Shown here piece by piece: positions 26,407 to 34,041 of a stretch of DNA of 64,000 nt (its first letter is position 1; the number at the start of each line of letters is the position of its first letter). The DNA lies in NCBI GenBank assembly GCA_017516485.1, contig JAFXCH010000061.1, positions 33,185 through 97,184 on the forward strand, in the 5' to 3' direction. The notes beneath the pieces were generated by a model. It worked only from the letters and a program-made list of their open reading frames with translations. It did no database searches and was not told the origin of the DNA. The DNA is from Clostridia bacterium (GTDB lineage Bacteria > Bacillota > Clostridia > Oscillospirales > Acutalibacteraceae). A program made the position numbers and the translations under genes.

Positions 26407-27075
26407 ATGAACTCAATTAAAAAGTATGTTGCAGAGTTTATCGGTACATTCGTGCTTGTGCTCTTTGCTTGCGGTACTGCAGCAGTAAGCGGTTGTGCAA
26501 CAAATGACAAAAACATCAGCTATTTTATTACGGCACTTGCTTTCGGCCTTGTGATTGTGGCTATGGCTTACTCAATCGGTAACGTTTCCGGTTGTCACAT
26601 CAACCCTGCAGTTTCAATCGCAATGCTTGTCAGCGGTAAGCTCGGCATCAAGGATTTTATCGGCTACATTGTTGCTCAGTTTGCCGGTGCAATTGCAGGC
26701 GCAGCTGCTCTTATGGGTATCATCGGTAAGGATTACGGCCTTGGTGCAAACGGTTTGTTTGAGGGCAGTGCAGGCAAGTCTTTCCTTGTTGAGGTTATTC
26801 TTACTTTCGTGTTTGTAATCGCAATTCTCGGTGTTACATCAAAGGTTGAGAACGGTGCGGTTGCAGGTATCGTTATCGGTCTTACTCTTACACTCGTTCA
26901 CATCTTCGGTATCCATTTCACAGGTACTTCCGTAAACCCTGCAAGAAGCTTCGGACCTGCTCTTCTTCTTGGCGGCGACGCACTCTCCTGCGTATGGGTG
27001 TTTATCGCAGCTCCTCTTGTAGGCGGTGTGCTTGCAGCACTTGTTTACAAATTTCTTGATTCAAAGAAAGCATAA
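26407..27075 (+). CDS. aqpZ: Aquaporin (MIP family, water-channel type)
   Basis: The 222-residue protein has six spans and two NPA loops: HINPAVSI after helix 2 and SVNPARSFGPA after helix 5. The residue after NPAR is Ser rather than the Asp of glycerol facilitators, and a His precedes the second loop in the position of the AqpZ selectivity filter (VHIFGI), so water rather than glycerol is the likely substrate. GGAGG is 8 bases before ATG 26407. Monocistronic, with its own promoter and a strong terminator. Confidence 0.92.
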   Translation: MNSIKKYVAEFIGTFVLVLFACGTAAVSGCATNDKNISYFITALAFGLVIVAMAYSIGNVSGCHINPAVSIAMLVSGKLGIKDFIGYIVAQFAGAIAGAAALMGIIGKDYGLGANGLFEGSAGKSFLVEVILTFVFVIAILGVTSKVENGAVAGIVIGLTLTLVHIFGIHFTGTSVNPARSFGPALLLGGDALSCVWVFIAAPLVGGVLAALVYKFLDSKKA

Positions 27076-27095
27076 ATCAGGCTTATAAAGAATTA

Positions 27096-27131
27096 AACAG
27101 GCAATCGACTAAGGTCGGTTGCCTGTTTTTT
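27096..27131 (+). terminator. Intrinsic terminator of the aquaporin gene
   Basis: AACAGGCAATCGAC pairs with GTCGGTTGCCTGTT (14 bp, one wobble), loop of four, then a T-run. It also lies 12 bases from the end of the converging permease gene. Confidence 0.92.
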
Positions 27132-27142
27132 CTTGCTTTGTT

Positions 27143-28507
27143 TTACGGTTTCCAGATGAACCAGAGGAGAGTATAGCCTGTAATAACTGCAGCAAGTGTG
27201 AACGGTACGCCGTATTTCATAAATGTTTTAGCTTTGACTTCGTAACCTTCTTTACGCAGAATACCGATACCTGCAATATTTGCACTTGCACCGATGGGTG
27301 TGAGGTTACCGCCGAGGGTTGCACCGCAGAGCAGACCGTAGTAGAGCAGAGTAGGCTCAATGCCGATGTCGCCTGCAATTACGGGTACAATTGAGAGCAT
27401 AGTTGCAGTGTAGGGAATATTGTCGATAACTGCTGAGAGAAGGACAGACATCCATACGATAATAGTGAAAATAAGGAAGGGTGAGCCTGCACCAAGCTTT
27501 GCTATAGCCTGACCGATAACATCGATAACGCCTGCATTCTTGATACCGCCGATTACAACGAAGAGACCTGTGAGCAGTACAATTGTATAGTAGTCAATTT
27601 CCTTGAATGCGTTTTTGACGATGTTTTTGTTCTTTTTGATCAAAAGCTCACGGATAACACCAACGAGAAAGAAGCCGATACAGATGATACCGTTTGTGAT
27701 TTCCGGCTTGTAGAATCCGCCGTCTGCGTTGTCTTTGTAAGGGATAAACGATACGGCTATAAGAGCAATAACCGTACCTGCAAGGAGGAAAGTCGGAAAT
27801 TTGTCTTCAACCTTTGTGCGTGTGTTAATTTCAATCTTTTTCTTTTCCTTGCGGAACATAAACAGTATTATAAAGGCGCTGACAACTGCACCTGCTTCAA
27901 CAACCCAGAACATACCGGGCTTGCCTCTGTCGATAAAGAAGTCAGAAAAATCAAGGTCAGCTTCCTTAGCGAGCAGTATTGATGTTGTATCGCCGACGAG
28001 TGTAGCCGCACCCTGAAGGTTGGATGAAACTGCAATACATATAATTGACGGTACGGGTGAAATATTTATCTTCTTACAGAAAGCAAGAGCGACAGGTGCA
28101 ATCATAATAACGGTTGCGACATTATCGACAAATGCAGAAACTATACCTGCAAACAGTGAGAGCGAAACAATAATCCACTTTACATTAGGCATCTTTGATA
28201 TAAGAATGTCTGACATAAGTTGCGGCATTTTGGACTCGATGAAGAGATAGACAGTGCCCATAGTGCCGGCAATCATCATAATTACGTTCCAGTCAATTTC
28301 ACTCAATGCCGGTAAAAAACCGTAACTGAACATTTCTCCGCCGCCGAGTGAAAAGAAATCCGAACCCGAGAACTGAGCCGTTAAGCCGAGGATGACAAAA
28401 ATTATTGCCGATGTGACCGTAATGTAAGGTCTGAACTTTTGTGAAACGAGCATCAGTACGTATGTAATTGCGAATATTACCAATGCCGTTATGGTGATAG
28501 GTGCCAT
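27143..28507 (-). CDS. SLC13/ArsB-NhaD-type anion permease
   Basis: The 454-residue protein has 11-12 spans and the inverted-repeat pattern of the ion-transporter superfamily: ALSEIDWNVIMMIAGTMG, FVDNVATVIMIAP in the first half and VIDNIPYTATMLSIVP, ATLGGNLTPIGASANI in the second half. The SNLQGAATLVGDTTS and LGGNLTPIGAS hairpins are the substrate- and Na+-binding loops. Candidates are sulfate, dicarboxylates, arsenite or Na+/H+ exchange; I cannot choose. The leader carries an attenuator-like terminator and a short cysteine-containing frame, which would suit sulfate, but this is speculative. CGGAGG precedes the ATG. Confidence 0.82.
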   Translation of the reverse strand: MAPITITALVIFAITYVLMLVSQKFRPYITVTSAIIFVILGLTAQFSGSDFFSLGGGEMFSYGFLPALSEIDWNVIMMIAGTMGTVYLFIESKMPQLMSDILISKMPNVKWIIVSLSLFAGIVSAFVDNVATVIMIAPVALAFCKKINISPVPSIICIAVSSNLQGAATLVGDTTSILLAKEADLDFSDFFIDRGKPGMFWVVEAGAVVSAFIILFMFRKEKKKIEINTRTKVEDKFPTFLLAGTVIALIAVSFIPYKDNADGGFYKPEITNGIICIGFFLVGVIRELLIKKNKNIVKNAFKEIDYYTIVLLTGLFVVIGGIKNAGVIDVIGQAIAKLGAGSPFLIFTIIVWMSVLLSAVIDNIPYTATMLSIVPVIAGDIGIEPTLLYYGLLCGATLGGNLTPIGASANIAGIGILRKEGYEVKAKTFMKYGVPFTLAAVITGYTLLWFIWKP

Positions 28508-28543
28508 AATTACCTCCGTAATTCAGAGTCACGAAATCAAATT

Positions 28544-28573
28544 AAAAAGCAGAACCTGAAAAACAGATTCTGC
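28544..28573 (-). terminator. Terminator hairpin inside the permease leader (attenuator candidate)
   Basis: On the minus strand GCAGAATCTG-TTTTT-CAGGTTCTGC (10 bp, one wobble) is followed by five T, only 37 bases before the permease ATG and about 100 bases after the promoter. A second hairpin (28621-28642, ATAGAGTGT-TTAT-ACATTCTAT) precedes it. A 21-codon frame (28661-28596, three Cys codons) lies upstream but has no ribosome site. Confidence 0.65.
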
Positions 28574-28677
28574 CATTATAACCGGAAAAATATATTCATC
28601 CAATTACAATACAAAAACAAATAGAATGTATAAACACTCTATGACAGACTCCACCACTCATTTTTGATTGTGTTGTC

Positions 28678-28706
28678 ATTATACTCCCCGAGTATAGACT
28701 TGTCAA
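28678..28706 (-). promoter_or_regulatory. Sigma-A promoter of the permease
   Basis: Minus strand TTGACA (28706-28701), 17 bases, TATAAT (28683-28678): a full consensus match. It leaves a ~165-base leader. Confidence 0.9.
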
Positions 28707-28775
28707 CTTAAATTTTTGCTGTTAACTGAAATGTGACGAAAAATGTACCGGTAGAATTTCTCTGCTAAATTATTC

Positions 28776-28826
28776 TGTCATCCTGAGTGAAACGGGTTAA
28801 GATTCTTCGCTATGCTCAGAATGACA
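28776..28826. repeat. REP-like palindrome
   Basis: TGTCATCCTGAG ... CTCAGAATGACA with an inner AGATTCTTCGC: the widespread 'GTCATnCTGAGCGAAG' palindromic repeat type known from many bacteria, here a single diverged copy in the 525-bp gap 28508-29032. The rest of that gap holds the permease leader and promoter and the control region of the 98-residue protein. Confidence 0.7.
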
Positions 28827-28884
28827 TTGGTAAATAATTGCGAATTGCATATTTTACATTGCAAACTATAAAAACATCGACCTT

Positions 28885-28902
28885 AGTCCCGAAAATAGGA
28901 CT
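28885..28902. promoter_or_regulatory. 18-bp dyad, copy 1 (AGTCCC-N6-AGGACT)
   Basis: AGTCCCGAAAATAGGACT, 29 bases upstream of the -35 box of the small membrane-protein gene. A near-identical dyad with the same spacing lies at 35440-35457 upstream of another small membrane protein. An activator or response-regulator site is likely; the regulator is unknown. Confidence 0.5.
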
Positions 28903-28931
28903 GAAACTGCAATTTTTTTCGAACATTTGTA

Positions 28932-28959
28932 TTGACTTGTTCGAAAAACGTGCTATAAT
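28932..28959 (+). promoter_or_regulatory. Sigma-A promoter of the 98-residue membrane protein
   Basis: TTGACT, 16-base spacer, TATAAT. CGAAC and GTTCGA half-sites (28919-28923 and 28939-28944) flank the -35 box. Confidence 0.8.
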
Positions 28960-28971
28960 CGTAGTTGTAAA

Positions 28972-28983
28972 GAACAAACGTTC
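28972..28983. promoter_or_regulatory. LexA (SOS) operator candidate
   Basis: GAACAAACGTTC fits the Firmicutes LexA box GAAC-N4-GTTC exactly, about 12 bases after the -10 box. A degenerate second palindrome, CGAAATGTTCG, follows at 28985-28995. Confidence 0.65.
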
Positions 28984-29032
28984 ACGAAATGTTCGGCGAA
29001 AAATCACGTCAGCAAAGAAAGGAAGTTTAAAT

Positions 29033-29329
29033 ATGTTTGGATTACAGATAGTTTTTGGTGTGTTCGCTCTTACAGCCGTCCTTGCCGGTATATGGTATGA
29101 GGATAAGATTATCGCTTTTGAAGACAGAGTATGGGATTTCGTTGCGGACAGAATAGGTTATATTGCCGCACGCATCGTTATTACTTTCAGAAGGAAGAAG
29201 GTTGCAAAGCTCCGTGCTCAGCGTAATGCACGTGCAAACGAAATTGCAGCAGCAAGACGCAGCAGACTTCATATTGTCAAAGACAATACATCTGCAGAAA
29301 GCAGAGCAACCGACAAGTATATTGCATAA
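29033..29329 (+). CDS. Small membrane protein under probable SOS control
   Basis: The 98-residue protein has one N-terminal membrane span (about 2-22, FGLQIVFGVFALTAVLAGIWY), a charged helix and a very basic C-terminal half (FRRKKVAKLRAQRNARANE...). AAAGGAAG precedes ATG 29033. The LexA-type box over its transcript start suggests DNA-damage induction. Several unrelated small single-span proteins induced this way (YneA, SosA, DivS) block cell division; this could be an analogue, but it lacks YneA's LysM domain and I recognise no family. It ends before a strong terminator, so it is monocistronic. Confidence 0.75.
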   Translation: MFGLQIVFGVFALTAVLAGIWYEDKIIAFEDRVWDFVADRIGYIAARIVITFRRKKVAKLRAQRNARANEIAAARRSRLHIVKDNTSAESRATDKYIA

Positions 29330-29366
29330 AAGGACAATTATCTCATTTCCCACCCCATTCCTGATG

Positions 29367-29398
29367 CAGGCGTAACGGCTTAAAAGTCGTTACGCCTG
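29367..29398 (+). terminator. Intrinsic terminator of the small SOS-type gene
   Basis: CAGGCGTAACG pairs with CGTTACGCCTG (11 bp), followed by TTTCCCTTTT. Confidence 0.88.
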
Positions 29399-29410
29399 TT
29401 TCCCTTTTAC

Positions 29411-29439
29411 TTGACATATAAGTTGTATTAGTATATTAT
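29411..29439 (+). promoter_or_regulatory. Promoter of the TSCPD-darA-holB-ricT-hflX run
   Basis: TTGACA, 17-base spacer, TATTAT, about 50 bases before ATG 29492. Confidence 0.75.
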
Positions 29440-29491
29440 TTATTAATAATGGGTTAAAATTATCATTAACACCGAGTGAGGTATTAAAGCT

Positions 29492-29749
29492 ATGACTTTT
29501 TCATACAAAACAATGGGCACTTGCTCACAGTTAATCAACATTACGGTTGAGGGCTATACAATCGAAGAAGTAAAATTTATGGGCGGCTGTGCAGGTAACC
29601 TTAAAGGTATCGCCGCACTTGTCAAGGGTATGCATATTGACGATGCTATAGCAAAGCTTTCCGGTATTACCTGCGGTTTTAAGCCGACTTCCTGTCCCGA
29701 CCAGCTCGCAAGAGCACTCAAGGCTTATAAAGAGCAGAATAATCTTTGA
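29492..29749 (+). CDS. TSCPD-domain protein (TIGR03905-type)
   Basis: The 85-residue protein contains GGCAGNLKGIAALVKGM and the eponymous TSCPD motif with four conserved cysteines (C12, C33, C61, C68 by my count), as in the C-terminal domain of some ribonucleotide reductases but as a free small protein. Zinc or metal binding is inferred; role unknown. First gene of a plus-strand run with darA 19 bases downstream. Confidence 0.9.
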   Translation: MTFSYKTMGTCSQLINITVEGYTIEEVKFMGGCAGNLKGIAALVKGMHIDDAIAKLSGITCGFKPTSCPDQLARALKAYKEQNNL

Positions 29750-29768
29750 TTTTTAAGGAGCGGATAAT

Positions 29769-30095
29769 ATGAGCATGAAGCTTGTAATCGCAATTGTTCA
29801 CAGTGACGATGCCAATGCTGTGTTGAATGAAATATCACGCTCGGGTTACAGTGCAACTAAGCTCTCTACCACGGGCGGATTTATGCGTGCCGGAAATACA
29901 ACCCTGCTTATCGGTGTTGAAGAAGAGCAGGTTGACGATGTAATAGCACTTATAGGTAAAAAAGCTCACAGCCACAAGCAGGTTGTGACTTCCCCTTCAA
30001 AGAGTGAAGGCTCGGTTGCTTCAATGCCGTTTGAGGTAAAGGTCGGCGGCGCAACTGTTTTTGTTGTAGATGTAGATAAATTTGTAAAGCTGTAA
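29769..30095 (+). CDS. darA: Cyclic-di-AMP receptor, PII-like (DarA/PstA/YaaQ)
   Basis: The 108-residue protein matches DarA: KLVIAIVHSDDA at the start, LSTTGGFMRAGNTTLLIGVEEEQVD in the middle, and a C-terminal GGATVFVVDVDKF strand. It forms a PII-like trimer that binds c-di-AMP; its downstream target is not established in general. In Bacillus the order is yaaQ-yaaR-holB-yaaT; here yaaR is absent and holB and ricT follow directly. AAGGAG precedes ATG 29769; a second ATG two codons later is an alternative. Confidence 0.94.
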   Translation: MSMKLVIAIVHSDDANAVLNEISRSGYSATKLSTTGGFMRAGNTTLLIGVEEEQVDDVIALIGKKAHSHKQVVTSPSKSEGSVASMPFEVKVGGATVFVVDVDKFVKL

Positions 30096-30106
30096 GGGAC
30101 TGACAG

Positions 30107-30997
30107 ATGAATTTTCAGGGTCTTGAAATAAATAAGGATTTGCAGAGTCTGCTCAGCACTGCGGCAGATGCCGACAGGTTGCCCCACGCAATAATTCTTG
30201 AAGGCGGCAACGAAAAGGAGAGACTTGAGCTTGCACGTCTTATCAGCCGTACTCACGTTTGCTCGGGTGCAGGCGAAAAGCCGTGCGGTATATGCCCCGA
30301 TTGTGTAAAAGCAGGCAAGGGTTTTCACCCCGATATATCCGAATCACTTGCTTCGCAGGACGATGCGGCACCGCTTAAGGTTGATGCCGTGCGTACAATA
30401 CGCAGTAATGCTTTCGTTTTTCCGAATGAAGCAAAACGCCGCGTATTTCTGCTTCACAATATGCAGTATGCTAACGAGCAGGCACAGAATGCACTGCTTA
30501 AAATACTCGAGGAGCCGCCTGAGTACGTACGCTTTGTGCTTACTCTCCCGAATGCATCCGTGCTGCTTGAAACAATAATTTCGCGTGCGGCTGTTTACAG
30601 CCTCGGTCAGCAGCTGAGCGATTCGCTCAATAAGAAGCACGAGGATGCCTGCGAAAAGGCAAGGCTTGTAACTGCAGCACTCATTTCTCCGAATGAGTTT
30701 GACCTGATGAGCGAAACGGGTATATTCGAGCGTGACCAGGAGCTTCTTGTGCTCACTCTCGCACAGCTCAGGCTTGTATTCAGAGACGCCGTTGCACGCA
30801 AGCAGAGTTCGTCTGCGGTTTTCCTTTCGGGTGCGGTCAACGAAGCTACGGCACTTTCACGCATCTGCACCTTGCAGCAGCTTATGAGACTGCTCGATAC
30901 GGTTGCCGAGCTTGAAAAAAATGCCGCACAAAACGCAAACAAAACCCTTCTCGTAACACGCTTCTGCAGTATGCTGAGACGGGCTATAGATAAATAA
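30107..30997 (+). CDS. holB: DNA polymerase III delta-prime subunit
   Basis: The 296-residue protein has the clamp-loader layout: RLPHAIILEGG in place of an intact Walker A, a zinc cluster CSGAGEKPCGICPDC, VFPNEAKRRVFLL, and the conserved NAQNALLKILEEPP block, with a C-terminal helical domain. Delta-prime is a structural member of the pentameric clamp loader and does not hydrolyse ATP. It sits 11 bases after darA, a conserved Firmicutes linkage, with ricT next. Confidence 0.93.
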   Translation: MNFQGLEINKDLQSLLSTAADADRLPHAIILEGGNEKERLELARLISRTHVCSGAGEKPCGICPDCVKAGKGFHPDISESLASQDDAAPLKVDAVRTIRSNAFVFPNEAKRRVFLLHNMQYANEQAQNALLKILEEPPEYVRFVLTLPNASVLLETIISRAAVYSLGQQLSDSLNKKHEDACEKARLVTAALISPNEFDLMSETGIFERDQELLVLTLAQLRLVFRDAVARKQSSSAVFLSGAVNEATALSRICTLQQLMRLLDTVAELEKNAAQNANKTLLVTRFCSMLRRAIDK

Positions 30998-31026
30998 CAA
31001 CTAAAAAATATAAAGAAGGTAAAACA

Positions 31027-31896
31027 ATGGCAATAGTAGTAGGTGTCCGTTTCAAGGAAGCGGGCAAGGTATATAACTTTGACCCTATCGGTCTTGATTT
31101 TGAGCTTGGCGAAAAGGTAGTTGTCGAAACAGCAAGAGGAATCGAATGCGGTGAGGTTGCAGCAGAGCCTGCCGATGTACCCGAGAGCGAAATCGTAAAG
31201 CCTCTCAAGAAAATAATCCGCAAAGCTACAAAGGAAGATATAGCAAAGCTTGAAGAAAATAAGAAAAAAGAGGCTGAAGCACTCGAAATCTGCGAAAAGA
31301 AGATTGAAAAGCACGGCCTCGGTATGAAGCTTGTTGACGTTGAGTATACACTCGACGGCAGTAAGATTCTGTTTTACTTTACAGCCGACGGCAGAGTCGA
31401 TTTCCGTGAGCTTGTAAAAGATCTTGCAGGTGTATTTCATACAAGAATCGAGCTCAGACAAATCGGTGTGCGTGATGAGGCAAAGATGCTCGGCGGTCTC
31501 GGAATCTGCGGCAGACCTTTCTGCTGCAGCACATATATTGATGACCTTCAGTCGGTTTCTATTTCTATCAAGATGGCTAAAGAGCAGGGTCTTTCTCTCA
31601 ACCCCACCAAAATCAGCGGCACCTGCGGCAGGCTTATGTGCTGTCTTAAGTATGAGCAGGAGTCTTACGAGCATCTGCTCCGTGTAACTCCCAAGGTAGG
31701 TGCAATCGTAAATACAAGAGAGGGCAAGGGTGTTGTAAGCGATGTCAATCTGCTTACGGGTATGCTCAAGGTTACTCTTGACCGTAACCCCAATGCCGCA
31801 CCCATCAGTGTGCACAGACATGACGTAAACATTATCAAAGACACAAAAATTAAAGTTGAAAAAGCTGAATTAGAAGCATTAAAAGGCATAGAATAA
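31027..31896 (+). CDS. ricT: PSP1-domain regulatory protein RicT (YaaT)
   Basis: The 289-residue protein has the PSP1 C-terminal domain with the cysteine blocks LGGLGICGRPFCC and SGTCGRLMCCLKYE that bind iron-sulfur clusters in the RicA-F-T (Y) complex. In Bacillus that complex helps RNase Y process mRNA and promotes sporulation, competence and biofilm formation. ricA and ricF homologues are not nearby. Located between holB and hflX; holB-ricT linkage matches Bacillus yaa genes. Confidence 0.94.
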   Translation: MAIVVGVRFKEAGKVYNFDPIGLDFELGEKVVVETARGIECGEVAAEPADVPESEIVKPLKKIIRKATKEDIAKLEENKKKEAEALEICEKKIEKHGLGMKLVDVEYTLDGSKILFYFTADGRVDFRELVKDLAGVFHTRIELRQIGVRDEAKMLGGLGICGRPFCCSTYIDDLQSVSISIKMAKEQGLSLNPTKISGTCGRLMCCLKYEQESYEHLLRVTPKVGAIVNTREGKGVVSDVNLLTGMLKVTLDRNPNAAPISVHRHDVNIIKDTKIKVEKAELEALKGIE

Positions 31897-31900
31897 GTTT

Positions 31901-33154
31901 ATGAAAGAATTTTACGAAAACTCTCAGCAGCCCGAAAAAGCTGTGCTTGTGTGCGTTGATTTCGATCAGTACGACCCCGACAGCTCACTTGATGAGCTTG
32001 AGGAGCTTGCAAAAACTGCAGGCGCAGAAGTCGTTGCACGAATGACGCAAAAGCGCGATAAACCCGACAATGCAACCTATATAGGTTCGGGTAAACTTGA
32101 AGAACTGAAAATGTTTTGCGAGGACAGTGAAGTCGACCTGCTGATTTTTGATGCAGAGCTTACTCCGTCGCAGACACGCAATATTGAAGACGAAACAGGC
32201 GTGCGTGTTGTTGACCGTACAACCCTTATTCTTGACATTTTTGCAGGACGTGCAGTATCGGGTGAGGGTAAGCTGCAGGTTGAGCTTGCACAGCTCAAGT
32301 ATTCGCTTCCGCGTCTTACGGGTAAGGGTGTTCAGCTTTCGCGTCTCGGTGGCGGTATCGGCACAAGAGGTCCCGGTGAAACCAAGCTTGAAAGTGACAG
32401 ACGTCATATCCGCCGCAGAATTTCCGCACTTGAGGAGCAGCTTGAAGGTCTTGAGAAAAGACGAGGCAATCTCCGCTCCAGACGTGCTAAGGACGGTGTG
32501 CAGACTGTTGCAATAGTCGGCTACACAAATGCGGGCAAGTCTACTCTTATGAATACGCTCACCGAAGCAGGCGTGCTGGCTGAGGATAAGCTTTTTGCAA
32601 CTCTTGACCCTACCTCAAGAGGTCTTGATTTGCCCGACGGCAGACGCGTAATGCTTATTGATACAGTCGGCCTTATCCGCAGACTGCCTCACCACCTTGT
32701 CGAAGCGTTCAAATCCACGCTTGAAGAGGCGGCGAGTGCAACCGTAATTCTCAACGTGTGCGACGCATCGTCAGACGAATGTGCTGAGCATCTTCGTGTT
32801 ACGGCAGACCTGCTTACAGAGCTCGGTTGTATGAATAAGCCGATAATTTCTGTTATGAATAAATGCGACCTTATCGAATCGACAGGTGACCTGCCAACAG
32901 TCGGTAAGAGCGTTATGATAAGTGCGAAAAACGGCACGGGGCTTGATAAGCTTCTTGCCGAAATTGCCGCCGCACTTCCGCCCACACGCAGGCAGGCAAA
33001 GCTGATACTGCCTTATTCAAAGTCTGCTGTTGCGGCACGCTTCCGTACAGAGGGCAAGGTGCTTTGCGAGGATTACCGACCTGAGGGAATTTACCTCGAG
33101 GTAATAGCAGAGATGTATCTGCTCGATGAGAATAAGGAATATATTGTCGAATAA
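31901..33154 (+). CDS. hflX: Ribosome-associated GTPase HflX
   Basis: The 417-residue protein has the N-terminal HflX domain (GSGKLEELK, FDAELTPSQTRNIE, DRTTLILDIFA), the glycine-rich RLGGGIGTRGPGETKLE linker, coiled coil (about 165-190) and a G domain with G1 GYTNAGKST, G3 DTVGL, and G4 NKCD. HflX splits stalled or hibernating 70S ribosomes. A C-terminal YxxxLP-like extension is present. It is 4 bases after ricT, so co-translated, and the last gene before the second family-A repeat. Confidence 0.96.
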   Translation: MKEFYENSQQPEKAVLVCVDFDQYDPDSSLDELEELAKTAGAEVVARMTQKRDKPDNATYIGSGKLEELKMFCEDSEVDLLIFDAELTPSQTRNIEDETGVRVVDRTTLILDIFAGRAVSGEGKLQVELAQLKYSLPRLTGKGVQLSRLGGGIGTRGPGETKLESDRRHIRRRISALEEQLEGLEKRRGNLRSRRAKDGVQTVAIVGYTNAGKSTLMNTLTEAGVLAEDKLFATLDPTSRGLDLPDGRRVMLIDTVGLIRRLPHHLVEAFKSTLEEAASATVILNVCDASSDECAEHLRVTADLLTELGCMNKPIISVMNKCDLIESTGDLPTVGKSVMISAKNGTGLDKLLAEIAAALPPTRRQAKLILPYSKSAVAARFRTEGKVLCEDYRPEGIYLEVIAEMYLLDENKEYIVE

Positions 33155-33156
33155 TA

Positions 33157-33340
33157 ATGCGTTTGCAAAAACGCAAATCACGCAAAATGAAATTTTGCAA
33201 ATCATGATTTCGAAGAAATCAAATCATGCCGTAAGGCAAATCATAAAAGTAAACATAAAATGATTTGCTTCGCATGATTTGGCGTAAAGCCATGATTTGT
33301 TGCTTAGCGCAACATGATTTGAATTGATAAATCAATTCAT
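33157..33340. repeat. Hairpin-chain repeat, family A copy 2
   Basis: This begins 3 bases after the hflX stop. Reading left to right: ATGCGTTTGCAAAAACGC, then mini-hairpins TTTCGAAGAAA and GCCGTAAGGC separated by AAATCATG, a short centre near 33250, then CATGATTTG linkers separated by GGCGTAAAGCC and TTGCTTAGCGCAA, and GAATTGATAAATCAATTC at the end. It is copy 1 (5889-6070) in reverse orientation: the end palindromes match, the inner hairpin stems differ in sequence but keep pairing. Confidence 0.85.
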
Positions 33341-33380
33341 TGTTAAATAAACAGGCAAAAAATTTGTCAGATTATTTTTC

Positions 33381-33408
33381 TTGACAATGCAAAAAAATAT
33401 GATAAAAT
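33381..33408 (+). promoter_or_regulatory. Sigma-A promoter of smpB
   Basis: TTGACA, 16-base spacer, TAAAAT, about 38 bases before the TTG start. Confidence 0.78.
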
Positions 33409-33446
33409 GATTCTTCCAAGGACATAGGAAAGGAAGTGATAACGCC

Positions 33447-33911
33447 TTGGAAACACAAAACGGCAGAACGGTTGCCCAAAACAAAAAGGCATATCACGAT
33501 TACTTTGTTCTTGAAGAGTACGAGGCAGGTATCGAGCTTTTCGGTACAGAGGTTAAGTCAATCCGTCAGGGCAGAGTGAATCTCAAGGATTCATGGTGCT
33601 CAATCAAAGATGGCGAGATTTTTGCCAACGGTATGCATATCAGCCCTTATGAGCAGGGTAATATCTTCAACCGTGACCCTCTCAGAGTTAAAAAACTGCT
33701 TATGCATAAGCGTGAAATCAATCACCTTTACGGCACGGTAAAGCAGGACGGTCTTTCATTGATTCCTCTTTCAATCTATTTTGTAAAGGGCAGAGCAAAG
33801 CTCAAAATCGGTCTTTGCAAGGGTAAAAAGCTCTATGACAAACGAGCTGTAGCCGCAAAGAAAGATGCACAAAGAGATATCGAACGAAATTTAGCGGCAA
33901 GAAACCAATAA
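33447..33911 (+). CDS. smpB: SsrA-binding protein SmpB
   Basis: The 154-residue protein has the SmpB OB-fold sequence: [55 protein letters not shown]-like LLMHKREI, and a basic tail ([22 protein letters not shown]) that reaches the ribosomal A site. It delivers tmRNA to stalled ribosomes. The start is TTG at 33447, with AGGAAG 10 bases upstream, and fits the family N-terminus. tmRNA lies 765 bases downstream with one regulator gene between. Confidence 0.96.
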   Translation: METQNGRTVAQNKKAYHDYFVLEEYEAGIELFGTEVKSIRQGRVNLKDSWCSIKDGEIFANGMHISPYEQGNIFNRDPLRVKKLLMHKREINHLYGTVKQDGLSLIPLSIYFVKGRAKLKIGLCKGKKLYDKRAVAAKKDAQRDIERNLAARNQ

Positions 33912-34041
33912 CAACCAACGGTTGAGCGGTTTAGGTAGTGCATTTAACTGTTGGTTTAGTGAAATCAACCTTTGTTCGCTTCATTTTCGAAGCATTCTCC
34001 GTTAGAATGAAGGCAACACAAAGCCGAAAGGAGAAAATAAA

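Noticed and set aside
28596-28661. Leader peptide gene before the permease
   Set aside because: No ribosome site and the frame is short; kept only as a remark in the attenuator finding.
28776-28826. Insertion-sequence end
   Set aside because: A single short palindrome of the common REP type; no transposase frame or second terminal repeat nearby.
30607-31821. 404-codon minus-strand frame across holB and ricT
   Set aside because: It is antisense to two well-supported genes, Cys/Phe-rich without domain signals, and has no ribosome site.
33157-33340. Possible CRISPR array
   Set aside because: The repeated unit is only 9 bases, flips orientation at the centre, and the intervals are short palindromes rather than spacers. 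No cas genes are nearby.
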